Notes under the pieces: model-generated
The model's database searches: none
The model's input: only the letters and a program-made list of their open reading frames with translations
Told to the model about the DNA's origin: nothing
Assembly (NCBI GenBank): GCA_014377845.1
Contig: JACMOV010000191.1
Location: 1-61,506, forward strand
DNA: 61,506 bases
Source of the DNA: Herminiimonas sp.
GTDB lineage: Bacteria; Pseudomonadota; Gammaproteobacteria; Burkholderiales; Burkholderiaceae_D
Direction of reading: 5' to 3'
Shown: one piece after another, positions 1 through 10,732 of the stretch
Numbering within the stretch: the first letter of the stretch is position 1
Layout: each line of letters starts with the position of its first letter
Translations under genes and position numbers: made by a program

Positions 1-759
1 GCCACCTGGAACGTCAACTCGCTCAAGGTGCGCCTGCCGCATGTCCTCCAATGGCTGGCCGATAACCCGGTCGACGTCCTGTGCCTGCAGGAGACCAAGA
101 TGACTGACGACAAGTTTCCGGCAGCCGACATCGAAGCCGCCGGACTTCATGTCGTTTTCAGCGGGCAAAAGACCTACAACGGCGTGGCGATCATTTCCAG
201 GACGCCGATCACCGACGTCGTGAAGAACAATCCGCATTTCATCGACGAGCAGCAACGCCTGATCACCGGCACCGTCGATGGCGTGCGGATCATCTGCGCC
301 TACGTGCCGAACGGGCAGTCGGTCGAGTCCGACAAGTACCAGTACAAGCTGGCCTGGCTCGATGGCCTGCATGACTGGCTGGTCGAGGAAATGGCGGGCC
401 ATCCGCAACTGGCGATCCTGGGCGACTACAACATCGCCCCGGCTGACCGCGACGTGCATGATCCTGCAGCCTGGGTCGGCCAGGTGCTGGTATCGGAAGC
501 GGAACGCGCCGCCTTCGAAAAACTGAAGGCGCTTGGACTGGCCGATGCGTTCCGCCTGTTCGAGCAAGCCGACAAACTCTTCAGCTGGTGGGACTACCGT
601 CAGATGGCGTTCCGGCGCAACATGGGCATGCGCATCGACCACGTGCTGCTCTCGCCTGCCCTGGCGGCGAAATGCACCGCCTGCGTGATCGACAAGCTGC
701 CGCGCAAGCTGGAGCAGCCCTCGGATCACACGCCGGTCGTCGCGACGCTCGACCTGTAG
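1..759 (+). CDS. xthA: exodeoxyribonuclease III (5' end cut by window)
   Basis: Metal-dependent AP endonuclease and 3'-5' exonuclease of base-excision repair. The reading frame is open to base 1, where it reads ATWNVNSLKVRLPH, the usual N-terminus of the family minus about three residues, so the true start lies just outside the window. Visible endonuclease/exonuclease/phosphatase motifs are LQETKM (metal-binding Glu), GDYNIAP (catalytic Asp/Asn), WWDYR, MRIDHVLLS and the terminal PSDHTPV with the catalytic His. The 252 visible residues are near the family's normal length of about 255-260. The GTG at base 28 is internal and is not the start. The product is cytosolic and the next gene follows on the same strand after 66 nt. 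Confidence 0.95.
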   Translation, partial: ATWNVNSLKVRLPHVLQWLADNPVDVLCLQETKMTDDKFPAADIEAAGLHVVFSGQKTYNGVAIISRTPITDVVKNNPHFIDEQQRLITGTVDGVRIICAYVPNGQSVESDKYQYKLAWLDGLHDWLVEEMAGHPQLAILGDYNIAPADRDVHDPAAWVGQVLVSEAERAAFEKLKALGLADAFRLFEQADKLFSWWDYRQMAFRRNMGMRIDHVLLSPALAAKCTACVIDKLPRKLEQPSDHTPVVATLDL

Positions 760-825
760 TGCGCCTGTCAAAACCCGGCTGGCCGCGACCGACAAACAAC
801 TCACTAAAAAGAATGGAATCACAAG

Positions 826-1704
826 ATGGCAGGACCGATCGAAATCACCAACATGGCATTGTTCTGCGACTTCGAAAACGTGGCGCTCGGCGTGCGGGAT
901 GCGAAGTTTGAAAAGTTCGACATCCGGCGCGTGCTGGAAAGGCTTCTGCTCAAGGGCAGCATCGTCGTCAAGAAAGCCTATTGCGACTGGGACCGCTACA
1001 AGGAATTCAAGAGCACGATGCATGAGGCAGCCTTCGAGCTGATCGAGATTCCGCACGTGCGCCAGTCGGGCAAGAACTCGGCCGACATCCGGATGGTGGT
1101 CGACGCGCTCGACCTCTGCTATACAAAGGCGCATGTGGATGCCTTCGTGATCATCAGCGGCGACTCGGACTTCTCGCCGCTGGTGTCGAAGCTGCGTGAA
1201 AATAACAAGTACGTGATCGGCATCGGCGTCAAGAGTTCGACCTCCGACCTTTTGAGCGCGAACTGCGACGAATTCATTTTCTACGACGACCTGGTACGCG
1301 AGCAGAAAGCCAAGCGCAAGCCGGCGGTGAAGAAGACGCCGGTCAAGGCCGCGCCGGCTGCCGAGAGCGCAAAGGTCCCTGCGCCGAAAGCCGCCGGTGA
1401 AAAGCCGGAAGAAAAAGCGGAAGAAAAGTCCGACGACCGACAGGAAGAGCGCCGTCAGGAAGGCTTCGACCTGATCGTCGAAACCATCGAAGCGCTGGTG
1501 GCCGAACGCGGCGAAGAAAAGATGTGGGGTTCGATGGTCAAGCAAACGATGAAGCGGCGCAAGCCCGGCTTCAACGAATCGTTCTACGGCTACCGCTCGT
1601 TCAAGGAGATGGTGGAAGACGCGCAAAAACACAACATGCTGCAGATCGTGCGCGACGAAAAACCGGGGCAATACACCATCCGGCTGCCGCAGAACGATGA
1701 ATGA
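826..1704 (+). CDS. NYN-domain (LabA-like, DUF88) protein with C-terminal LOTUS/OST-HTH-type domain
   Basis: A 292-residue soluble protein. Residues about 8-165 form a NYN (PIN-like) putative ribonuclease domain, with the acidic metal-binding positions visible in CDFENVALG, SADIRMVVDALD and ISGDSDFSPLV. A Lys/Ala/Glu-rich linker of about 50 residues follows (about 165-215). The C-terminal about 75 residues (EGFDLIVETIEALVAERGEE to GQYTIRLP) resemble an OST-HTH/LOTUS winged helix, a fold known to bind RNA. The family suggests RNA cleavage or binding, but the substrate is unknown. The ATG at 826 begins in a conserved position just before the NYN core. A 7-bp hairpin (1711-1729) follows the stop but has no U-tract. 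Confidence 0.85.
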   Translation: MAGPIEITNMALFCDFENVALGVRDAKFEKFDIRRVLERLLLKGSIVVKKAYCDWDRYKEFKSTMHEAAFELIEIPHVRQSGKNSADIRMVVDALDLCYTKAHVDAFVIISGDSDFSPLVSKLRENNKYVIGIGVKSSTSDLLSANCDEFIFYDDLVREQKAKRKPAVKKTPVKAAPAAESAKVPAPKAAGEKPEEKAEEKSDDRQEERRQEGFDLIVETIEALVAERGEEKMWGSMVKQTMKRRKPGFNESFYGYRSFKEMVEDAQKHNMLQIVRDEKPGQYTIRLPQNDE

Positions 1705-1752
1705 GCAGAGGATGTGGCAACACCACATCACTGAATTGCATGCGCTGAATTA

Positions 1753-1775
1753 AATACGCATTTAATATGCATATT
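1753..1775. promoter_or_regulatory. NsrR operator upstream of nsrR
   Basis: An 11-1-11 inverted repeat with left arm AATACGCATTT, centre A and right arm ATATGCATATT. The arms match each other at 9 of 11 positions. Against the enterobacterial NsrR half-site AAGATGCATTT, which I know from the literature, each arm matches 9 of 11. It lies 38 nt before the nsrR start, just upstream of a TAGAAT -10-like hexamer (1780-1785), and fits autoregulation. The assignment is inference from motif and context. Confidence 0.75.
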
Positions 1776-1812
1776 TTGGTAGAATGCTGCCAACGTCCTT
1801 GAGTTCCAGCAC

Positions 1813-2268
1813 ATGCGCATCACGCGATTTTCCGATATCGGCCTGCGGGTCCTGATCTACCTTGCGCAGGATCGTGCCAGCGGCGCACCTGTCACGGCTG
1901 GCGAGATCGCCACGCAATTCAACGTGCCGCTGAATCACCTGGTGAAGGTAGTCGCCCAGCTGGCACGTGCCGGCTGGATCGATGCCACGCGGGGCCGCAA
2001 CGGCGGGCTGGTACTGCGGGCCGATGCAAAGCGGCTGCGCATCGGCGCGGTGCTGCGCGAACTCGAAGGCGATGCCGAACTGGTCGATTGCGCAGGACTG
2101 GATTGCCAGCTTCAGCGCAACTGCATCCTGCGCGGCGCCCTGGCCGCCGGCCTGCGTGCTTTCTACGATGCGATGGACGGCTACACCCTGGCCGACATCG
2201 CGCAGGGCAAGGTCGGTGAACAGGTTCTGGTGATGCACCGCAGCTTCGCGCGCGCGCTGCAGCACTGA
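1813..2268 (+). CDS. nsrR: Rrf2-family nitric-oxide-sensing repressor NsrR
   Basis: A 151-residue iron-sulfur repressor that loses DNA binding when nitric oxide attacks its cluster. The N-terminus (MRITRFSDIGLRVLIYLA) and the winged-helix stretch with RGRNGGLVL are typical of Rrf2 proteins. Three cysteines near residues 94-105 are spaced C-X4-C-X5-C (DCAGLDCQLQRNC), the NsrR cluster ligand pattern, unlike IscR. The gene sits directly upstream of hmp, the classic NsrR target. Matching palindromes precede both genes, and a terminator-like hairpin separates them, so each gene probably has its own promoter under the same repressor. Confidence 0.93.
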   Translation: MRITRFSDIGLRVLIYLAQDRASGAPVTAGEIATQFNVPLNHLVKVVAQLARAGWIDATRGRNGGLVLRADAKRLRIGAVLRELEGDAELVDCAGLDCQLQRNCILRGALAAGLRAFYDAMDGYTLADIAQGKVGEQVLVMHRSFARALQH

Positions 2269-2289
2269 GACGGCCCCAGGAAACGCACC

Positions 2290-2314
2290 GTGCACATGGC
2301 GTGCACATTTTTTT
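2290..2314 (+). terminator. intrinsic terminator after nsrR
   Basis: A GTGCAC / GTGCAC stem of six base pairs with a 5-nt loop (2290-2306) is followed after one A by seven Ts (2308-2314). It starts 21 nt after the nsrR stop and ends 7 nt before the hmp operator, so hmp is probably transcribed from its own promoter. Confidence 0.7.
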
Positions 2315-2321
2315 GATTTAT

Positions 2322-2344
2322 AACTTGCATTTTAAATGCATATT
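2322..2344. promoter_or_regulatory. NsrR operator upstream of hmp
   Basis: An 11-1-11 inverted repeat with left arm AACTTGCATTT, centre T and right arm AAATGCATATT. The left arm matches 9 of 11 and the right arm 10 of 11 of the known NsrR half-sites. It ends 15 nt before the chosen hmp start codon and would overlap the promoter core, as expected for repression lifted by nitric oxide. An in-frame ATG at 2336 lies inside this palindrome and is very unlikely to be the start. Confidence 0.8.
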
Positions 2345-2359
2345 CACGAAAGAAAGATC

Positions 2360-3565
2360 ATGGTTTCTGCAACAGCCCGTCCCTACATCGATGCCAGCGT
2401 CCCGGTCCTGCGTGATCATGGCGTGGCGATCACCCGCACCTTTTATCACAACATGTTCGCGGCGCATCCCGAACTGACGAACCTGTTCAACATGGGCAAC
2501 CAGGCCAGCGGCGTGCAGCAGCAGTCGCTTGCTGCCGCCGTGTTCGCATACGCCGCCAACATCGACAATGCGGCAGCACTCGGGCCGGTGGTCAATCGCA
2601 TCGTGCACAAGCATGCATCGGTCGGGATCACGGCGGCGCATTATCCGATCGTCGGCCGCCACCTGCTGGGCGCGATCCAGGAAGTGCTGGGCGACGCAGC
2701 AACGCCGGCCCTGATTGCGGCCTGGGACGAGGCCTACAGCGAACTGGCGGACATCTTCATCGCCACGGAAAAGACGCTGTACGCGACTGCCGGCATCACC
2801 CCCGGCCAGTTGCGGCCGATGCGGGTGACGGCAGTCAGTGACCAGGGCGACGAAATGAAATCCTTCGTGCTCGAGGCTGCAGATGGCATGCCCCTGCCCC
2901 GGTTCGTGCCGGGGCAGTATGTAAGCGTCTCGGTCCCCTTCGCAGACGGCAGCACCCAGCTGCGCCAGTACAGCCTGTCCGACAAGCCGGATGGGCAGAC
3001 GCTGCGCATCACGGTCAAGCGGGTGCCCGAACATGCCGGACATCCGGCGGGCCATGTATCGAACTGGCTGCACGCGCATGCAACCGTCGGCAGCATCCTG
3101 CAGGTCACGCATCCGTTCGGCGACTTCGCGCCGGATACCGAATCGAACATGCCGATCGTGCTGCTCTCGGCCGGCGTGGGCATCACGCCGATGATCGCGG
3201 CGCTGAACCGCATCGCCGCGGTTAATCCTGCACGGGAGGTGATTTTTGCGCATGCCGCACGTTCGGCGGCGCACCAGGGTCATTCGGCCGACATCGCCGC
3301 AGCCAAGGCAATCATGCCCAATCTCCGGACCGCGATCTTCCTGGAACGCAGCGCCGGCAGCGGTCGCGCCGATGCAGCATTTTTTGAGGGCCGGATGGAC
3401 ATTTCACTCGTGCCGGAATGGACGCACGCCGACACCGACGTGTACCTGTGCGGCCCGGTCGCCTTCATGCAGAAGCAATGGCGGGATTTGCTCGAAGCGG
3501 GTGTGCCCGCACAGCGCCTGCACCGGGAAGTATTCGGGCCGGAGCTGCTCGATTACCTGACCTGA
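2360..3565 (+). CDS. hmp: flavohemoprotein, nitric oxide dioxygenase
   Basis: A 401-residue NO dioxygenase that converts NO plus O2 to nitrate with NAD(P)H. The N-terminal globin domain (about 1-140) carries the heme region around RIVHKHASVG and HYPIVGRHLLGAI. It is followed by an FAD-binding domain with PGQYVSVSV and RQYSLSDKP, and an NAD-binding domain with LLSAGVGITPMIAAL and the C-terminal VYLCGPVAFM. I chose the ATG at 2360 because the globin N-terminus aligns there and a purine-rich GAAAGAAAG lies upstream. The in-frame ATG at 2336 falls within the NsrR operator. It is cytoplasmic and part of the nitric-oxide response with the preceding nsrR. Confidence 0.96.
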   Translation: MVSATARPYIDASVPVLRDHGVAITRTFYHNMFAAHPELTNLFNMGNQASGVQQQSLAAAVFAYAANIDNAAALGPVVNRIVHKHASVGITAAHYPIVGRHLLGAIQEVLGDAATPALIAAWDEAYSELADIFIATEKTLYATAGITPGQLRPMRVTAVSDQGDEMKSFVLEAADGMPLPRFVPGQYVSVSVPFADGSTQLRQYSLSDKPDGQTLRITVKRVPEHAGHPAGHVSNWLHAHATVGSILQVTHPFGDFAPDTESNMPIVLLSAGVGITPMIAALNRIAAVNPAREVIFAHAARSAAHQGHSADIAAAKAIMPNLRTAIFLERSAGSGRADAAFFEGRMDISLVPEWTHADTDVYLCGPVAFMQKQWRDLLEAGVPAQRLHREVFGPELLDYLT

Positions 3566-3639
3566 TCTGCACTCAGCTGCACTGATCTGCATGCGGTGCC
3601 GGACAGCGGACCCCTGCCCGGCGCGCGCGTTCTACCGAC

Positions 3640-5541
<1,902 letters not shown>

Positions 5542-5644
5542 GTTTGTCTCCTCTGTACTGCAGTTTTTTGTACGCATCGGTACCGCCGCTGTCCGGCCTT
5601 GGACGCTGACTTGGACCCGTGCCTGGTGCCGAACCTGGACCGCC

Positions 5645-6835
5645 TTATATCGTATCGCCCGGCACGCGTACCCAGCCTTCCATCAGCACCCGCGCACTGC
5701 GGCTCATGATCGCCTTGCTGACCTGCCACTGACCGTCCACCAGCGTCGCTTCCGCGCCGACCCGCAGAGTGCCCGAGGGATGACCAAATCGCACCGCGTT
5801 GCGCTCCACGCCGCCGGCTGCCAGATTGACCAGCGTGCCCGGTATCGCAGCGGCCGTGCCGATGGCAACTGCTGCGGTACCCATCATGGCGTGATGCAGC
5901 TTGCCCATCGACATGGCCCGCACCAGCAGATCGATATCGGCTGCAGCGACCGGCTTGCCGCTTGACGAAACATAGTCGGCCGGGCCAGCGACGAAGGCCA
6001 CCTTCGGCGTGTGCTGGCGGCGGACCGCTTCATCCACATGGCCGATCAAGCCCATGCGTACCGCGCCATGAGCGCGAATAGACTCGAACAGCGCAAGCGC
6101 CTTCGGGTCACCGTTGATCGCGTCCTGCAGTTCGGTGCCAATGTAGCCGATGGCGTCGGCATTGACGAAGATCGTCGGAATCCCGGCATTGATCATGGTC
6201 GCCTTCAGTGTGCCGACTCCGGGTACCTCGAGATCGTCGACCAGATTTCCGGTCGGGAACATGGCGCCGCCCGCACCCTCCTCCTCGGCGGCCGGATCGA
6301 TGAATTCGAGCTGTACTTCCGCCGCCGGAAAGGTAACGCCGTCGAGCTCGAAATCACCGCTCTCCTGCACCGCGCCGTTCGTCATGGGCACGTGCGCGAT
6401 GATGGTCTTGCCGATGTTGACTTGCCAGATCCGCACGGTCGCAATGCCGTCGTGCGGTACCGTGGCCGGCTCGATCAGGCCGCTGCTGATGGCGAAGCCG
6501 CCGACCGCTGCCGACAGGTTGCCGCAGTTGCCGCTCCAGTCGACGAAGGCGCTGTCGATCGATACCTGGCCGAACAGATAATCGACGTCGTGACCGGCCT
6601 TGCTGCTGGCCGACAGGATCACCGTCTTGCTGGTGCTGGAGGTCGCGCCACCCATGCCGTCGATCTGCTTGCCGTAGGGATCGGGGCTGCCGATCACGCG
6701 CAGCAGCAATGCGTCGCGCGCCGCCCCCGGCACTTGTGCGGCCGACGGCAAATCCTGCAGCCGGAAGAACACGCCCTTGCTGGTGCCGCCGCGGATGTAA
6801 GTAGCGCGGATCTTGAGTTGCGGTATGTGTGCCAT
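5645..6835 (-). CDS. prpF: 2-methylaconitate cis-trans isomerase PrpF
   Basis: A 396-residue protein of the diaminopimelate-epimerase fold that isomerises the product of AcnD so that aconitase can complete the cycle. The N-terminus MAHIPQLKIRATYIRGGTSK and the segments DGMGGATSSTSKTVI and DWSGNCGNLSAAVG are characteristic of PrpF. The ATG at 6835 starts one base after the acnD stop codon, so translation is probably coupled. A 22-codon extension into acnD is possible but lacks family similarity. The presence of acnD plus prpF defines the AcnD variant of the pathway instead of PrpD. Confidence 0.95.
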   Translation of the reverse strand: MAHIPQLKIRATYIRGGTSKGVFFRLQDLPSAAQVPGAARDALLLRVIGSPDPYGKQIDGMGGATSSTSKTVILSASSKAGHDVDYLFGQVSIDSAFVDWSGNCGNLSAAVGGFAISSGLIEPATVPHDGIATVRIWQVNIGKTIIAHVPMTNGAVQESGDFELDGVTFPAAEVQLEFIDPAAEEEGAGGAMFPTGNLVDDLEVPGVGTLKATMINAGIPTIFVNADAIGYIGTELQDAINGDPKALALFESIRAHGAVRMGLIGHVDEAVRRQHTPKVAFVAGPADYVSSSGKPVAAADIDLLVRAMSMGKLHHAMMGTAAVAIGTAAAIPGTLVNLAAGGVERNAVRFGHPSGTLRVGAEATLVDGQWQVSKAIMSRSARVLMEGWVRVPGDTI

Positions 6836-6836
6836 C

Positions 6837-9431
6837 TCAGGCTGCCTTGGTCGATTCGAGGAAGTCCTGCGCAAAACGCTGCAGGACGCCGCCGGCTTCA
6901 TAGATCGACACTTCTTCCGCGGTATCGAGACGGCAGGTCACCGGCACCTCCACACGCTCGCCGGACTTGCGATGGATGACCAGCGTCAGCGTGGCGCGCG
7001 GGGTGCGCTCGCCGACGACATCGAAGGTCTCGGTGCCATCGATCTGCAGGCTGATGCGATTGACGCCCGGCTTGAATTCCAGCGGCAGCACGCCCATGCC
7101 GACCAGGTTGGTGCGATGGATGCGCTCGAAACCCTCGGCGGCGATCGCTTCCACACCGGCCAGGCGCACGCCCTTGGCGGCCCAGTCGCGCGACGAACCC
7201 TGGCCGTAGTCGGCGCCGGCGATCACGATCAGCGGTTGCTTGCGCGCCATGTAGATTTCGATGGCTTCCCACATGCGCATGACCGTGCCTTCCGGTTCGA
7301 CCCGGGTCAGCGAGCCGGCCTTGACCTTGCCGTTTTCCATGACCATTTCATTCTTCAGGGTCGGGTTGGCGAAGGTGGCGCGTTGTGCGGTCAGGTGGTC
7401 GCCGCGATGCGTCGCGTAGGAGTTGAAGTCCTCTTCCGGCAGGCCCATCTTCGCCAGGTATTCGCCGGCGGCGCTGTCCGCCATGATCGCGTTCGACGGC
7501 GACAGATGATCGGTGGTGATGTTGTCGCCCAGGACCGCCAGCGGACGCATGCCCTTCAACGGCCTTGCGCCGGCGAGCGCACCTTCCCAGTACGGCGGAC
7601 GGCGGATGTAGGTGGTCATTGGCCGCCAGTCGTAGAGCGGACTGACGGTCTCGCCATTGTCGACCTTGATGGCGAACATCGGCTCGTAGACCTTGCGGAA
7701 CTGTTCGGGCTTGACGCTGGAAGCGACCACCGCGTCGATCTCGGCATCGGACGGCCAGATGTCCTTCAGCGTCACCGGCTTGCCTTCCGGGTCGAGTCCC
7801 AGCACATCCTTCTCGATGTCGAAGCGGATGGTGCCGGCGATCGCATACGCCACGACCAGCGGCGGCGAGGCCAGGAACGCCTGTTTCGCATACGGATGAA
7901 TCCGACCATCGAAGTTGCGGTTGCCGGACAATACCGCCGTGGCATACAGATCGCGGTCGACCACTTCCTTCTGGATCACCGGATCGAGCGCACCGCTCAT
8001 GCCGTTGCAGGTGGTGCAGGCAAAGGCGACGACGCCAAAACCCAGCTTCTCCAGCTCGGACATCAGCCCCGCTTCTTCCAGATACAGGGCCACGGTCTTG
8101 GAACCTGGCGCCAGTGAACTCTTGACCCAGGGCTTTCTCAGCAGGCCGAGCCGGTTGGCGTTGCGGGCAATCAGGCCGGCGGCGATCATGTTGCGCGGAT
8201 TGTTGGTGTTGGTGCAGCTGGTAATCGCCGCGATGATCACCGCGCCATCGGGCATCAGGCCAGGCTCGTTCTCGACGATGCCGCTGATGCCGCGCGCAGC
8301 CAGCTCGGAGGTCGGCACGCGATTGTGCGGATTGCTCGGTCCGGCGATATTGCGCACCACCGACGACAGGTCGAAACGCAGCACCCGCTCGTATTCCGCA
8401 TTCTTGAGCGTATCGGCCCACAGCCCGGTATGGCGGGCGTAGGTTTCCACCAGCTTGACGAGGGCATCGTCGCGCCCCGTGAGTTTGAGGTACGTGATGG
8501 TCTGCTGGTCGATATAAAACATTGCAGCCGTCGCACCGAACTCGGGGGCCATGTTGGAAATCGTCGCCCGGTCGCCCAGCGTCAGGTGCGCAGCACCCTC
8601 GCCGTAGAATTCGAGGTACGACGAGACCACCTTTTGCTGGCGCAGGAACTCGGTCAGCGCCAGCACGGTGTCGGTTGCGGTGATGCCGGGTTGCGGCTTG
8701 CCGGTCAGCTCGACGCCGATGATGTCCGGCAGCCGCATCCACGAGGCGCGACCGAGCATGACGCTTTCGGCTTCCAGGCCGCCGACGCCGATGGCGATCA
8801 CGCCCAGCGCATCGACCATCGGCGTGTGCGAGTCGGTGCCGACCAGCGTGTCCGGAAAGGCGACACCATCCTTGACCTGCACCACCGGGCTCATGCGCTC
8901 GAGGTTGATCTGATGCAGGATGCCATTGCCCGGCGGGATCACGTCGACGTTCTTGAACGCCTTCTTGGTCCAGTTGATGAAGTCGAAGCGATCCTCGTTG
9001 CGCCGATCCTCGATCGCGCGGTTCTTGTCGAATGCATCCGGATCGAAACCGCCGCATTCGACCGCCAGCGAATGGTCCACGACCAGCTGCGTCGGCACCA
9101 CCGGATTGACCAGCGCCGGATCGCCACCCTGCGCCGCGATCGCGTCGCGCAGACCGGCCAGGTCCACCAGCGCGGTCTGGCCGAGGATGTCATGGCACAC
9201 CACCCGCGCCGGGAACCACGGAAAATCCAGGTCGCGCCGGCGCTCGATGAATTGCGACAACGACGCGTTCAGTGTGTCCGGGTCGCAGCGGCGCACCAGG
9301 TTTTCGGCCAGTACGCGCGAGGTGTACGGCAGTTTGTCGTAGGCGCCGGGTGCGATCGCATCGACCGCGGCGCGCGTGTCGAAGTAATCCAGCGTGGTGC
9401 CCGGCAGGGGCTTGCGATGTGCAGTGTTCAT
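6837..9431 (-). CDS. acnD: Fe/S-dependent 2-methylisocitrate-forming dehydratase AcnD
   Basis: An 864-residue aconitase-family enzyme that dehydrates 2-methylcitrate. The [4Fe-4S] cysteines are visible in TSCTNTNNP and ACTTCNG. The swivel-domain hallmarks GADYGQGSSRDWAAKG and GDNITTDHLSPSN are present. Length and domain order match AcnD and AcnA. The start at 9431 gives MNTAHRKPLPG; an in-frame ATG 13 codons upstream is less likely. No strong ribosome site is visible. It lies between prpC (gap 79 nt) and prpF (gap 1 nt). Confidence 0.95.
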   Translation of the reverse strand: MNTAHRKPLPGTTLDYFDTRAAVDAIAPGAYDKLPYTSRVLAENLVRRCDPDTLNASLSQFIERRRDLDFPWFPARVVCHDILGQTALVDLAGLRDAIAAQGGDPALVNPVVPTQLVVDHSLAVECGGFDPDAFDKNRAIEDRRNEDRFDFINWTKKAFKNVDVIPPGNGILHQINLERMSPVVQVKDGVAFPDTLVGTDSHTPMVDALGVIAIGVGGLEAESVMLGRASWMRLPDIIGVELTGKPQPGITATDTVLALTEFLRQQKVVSSYLEFYGEGAAHLTLGDRATISNMAPEFGATAAMFYIDQQTITYLKLTGRDDALVKLVETYARHTGLWADTLKNAEYERVLRFDLSSVVRNIAGPSNPHNRVPTSELAARGISGIVENEPGLMPDGAVIIAAITSCTNTNNPRNMIAAGLIARNANRLGLLRKPWVKSSLAPGSKTVALYLEEAGLMSELEKLGFGVVAFACTTCNGMSGALDPVIQKEVVDRDLYATAVLSGNRNFDGRIHPYAKQAFLASPPLVVAYAIAGTIRFDIEKDVLGLDPEGKPVTLKDIWPSDAEIDAVVASSVKPEQFRKVYEPMFAIKVDNGETVSPLYDWRPMTTYIRRPPYWEGALAGARPLKGMRPLAVLGDNITTDHLSPSNAIMADSAAGEYLAKMGLPEEDFNSYATHRGDHLTAQRATFANPTLKNEMVMENGKVKAGSLTRVEPEGTVMRMWEAIEIYMARKQPLIVIAGADYGQGSSRDWAAKGVRLAGVEAIAAEGFERIHRTNLVGMGVLPLEFKPGVNRISLQIDGTETFDVVGERTPRATLTLVIHRKSGERVEVPVTCRLDTAEEVSIYEAGGVLQRFAQDFLESTKAA

Positions 9432-9510
9432 ATGTCGGGTCAATCCAGTAAATGATCGAAGACGGTGCAATGGTCGCCGCCGCCCGGGCGTGCAGGAGCC
9501 AGTTGCCGTA

Positions 9511-10668
9511 TTACTTGCGCTTGTTGATCGGCACGAATTTCAAGTCTTCCGGTCCGACATAGTTTGCGCTCGGACGGATGATCTTGTTGTCGATGCGTTG
9601 TTCGATGATGTGGGCGGCCCAGCCGGAGGTGCGCGAGATCACGAACAGCGGCGTGAACATCGCCGTCGGCACACCCATCATGTGATACGACACGGCCGAG
9701 AACCAGTCAAGGTTCGGGAACATCTTCTTTGCATCCCACATGACCGATTCGAGGCGCTCGGCGATGTCGAACATCTTGGTCGAGCCGGATTCCTTCGACA
9801 GCTTCTTCGCCACACCCTTGATGACCTTGTTGCGCGGATCGGAGATGGTGTAGACCGGGTGGCCGAAGCCGATGATGACTTCCTTGTTTTCCATGCGGCG
9901 GCGGATGTCGGCTTCGGCCTCGTCCGGTGTCTCGTAACGCTTCTGGATGTCGAAGGCGGCTTCGTTGGCGCCACCGTGCTTCGGTCCGCGCAGCGCGCCG
10001 ATGCCACCCGTAATCGCAGAAAACATGTCGCTGCCAGTGCCGGCGATGACGCGGCTGGCGAAGGTGGATGCGTTGAACTCATGCTCGGCGTAGAGGATCA
10101 GCGACGTGTGCATCGCTTTTTCCCATGCGGCGGACGGCTTCTCGCCGTGCAGCAGATGCAGGAAATGGCCGCCGATCGAGTCGTCGTCGGTCTCGACTTC
10201 GATGCGCACGCCGTTGTGGCTGTAGTGATACCAGTACAGCAGCATCGAACCCAGCGACGCCATCAAACGGTCGGCGATGTCGCGCGCGCCCGGCGTGTTG
10301 TGGTCGTCCTTCTCCGGCAGGATGCAGCCGAGCGCCGAGACGCCGGTGCGCATCACGTCCATCGGATGCGACGCCGCAGGCAACCACTCCAGCGCCGCCT
10401 TCAAGTTGGCCGGCAGGCCGCGCAGGGACTTGAGCTTGCGCTTGTAGGCGGCCAGTTCCGCGGCATTGGGCAGCTTGCCATGCACCAGCAGATGGGCGAT
10501 TTCCTCGAACTCGCTGGTCTCGGCGATATCGAGGATGTCGTAGCCGCGGTAATGCAGATCGTTGCCGGTCTTGCCGACGGTGCACAGGGCGGTGTTGCCG
10601 GCGGTGACGCCGGACAGGGCAACCGATTTCTTTGGCTTGAAGGGTGTTGCGGCGGTGGTTTCGCTCAT
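9511..10668 (-). CDS. prpC: 2-methylcitrate synthase
   Basis: A 385-residue citrate-synthase-family enzyme that condenses propionyl-CoA with oxaloacetate. The catalytic His/His/Asp regions are visible as [28 protein letters not shown] and [13 protein letters not shown]. The short type-II-like length and its place in the operon favour PrpC over the TCA enzyme GltA. The start ATG has AGAGGAAA upstream. It lies 64 nt downstream of prpB. Confidence 0.96.
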   Translation of the reverse strand: MSETTAATPFKPKKSVALSGVTAGNTALCTVGKTGNDLHYRGYDILDIAETSEFEEIAHLLVHGKLPNAAELAAYKRKLKSLRGLPANLKAALEWLPAASHPMDVMRTGVSALGCILPEKDDHNTPGARDIADRLMASLGSMLLYWYHYSHNGVRIEVETDDDSIGGHFLHLLHGEKPSAAWEKAMHTSLILYAEHEFNASTFASRVIAGTGSDMFSAITGGIGALRGPKHGGANEAAFDIQKRYETPDEAEADIRRRMENKEVIIGFGHPVYTISDPRNKVIKGVAKKLSKESGSTKMFDIAERLESVMWDAKKMFPNLDWFSAVSYHMMGVPTAMFTPLFVISRTSGWAAHIIEQRIDNKIIRPSANYVGPEDLKFVPINKRK

Positions 10669-10732
10669 GGTGTTTCCTCTGGTACGTATCGTTTAAATCG
10701 GGTGTTTTTGTCTAGTGTCGTGAATGACGCCG

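Noticed and set aside
1711-1729. 7-bp hairpin GATGTGG/CCACATC after the NYN gene as a terminator
   Set aside because: There is no U-tract downstream, so intrinsic termination is not supported.
2336-2359. Upstream ATG of hmp adding eight residues
   Set aside because: It lies inside the NsrR operator and lacks a ribosome site; the globin N-terminus aligns with the ATG at 2360.
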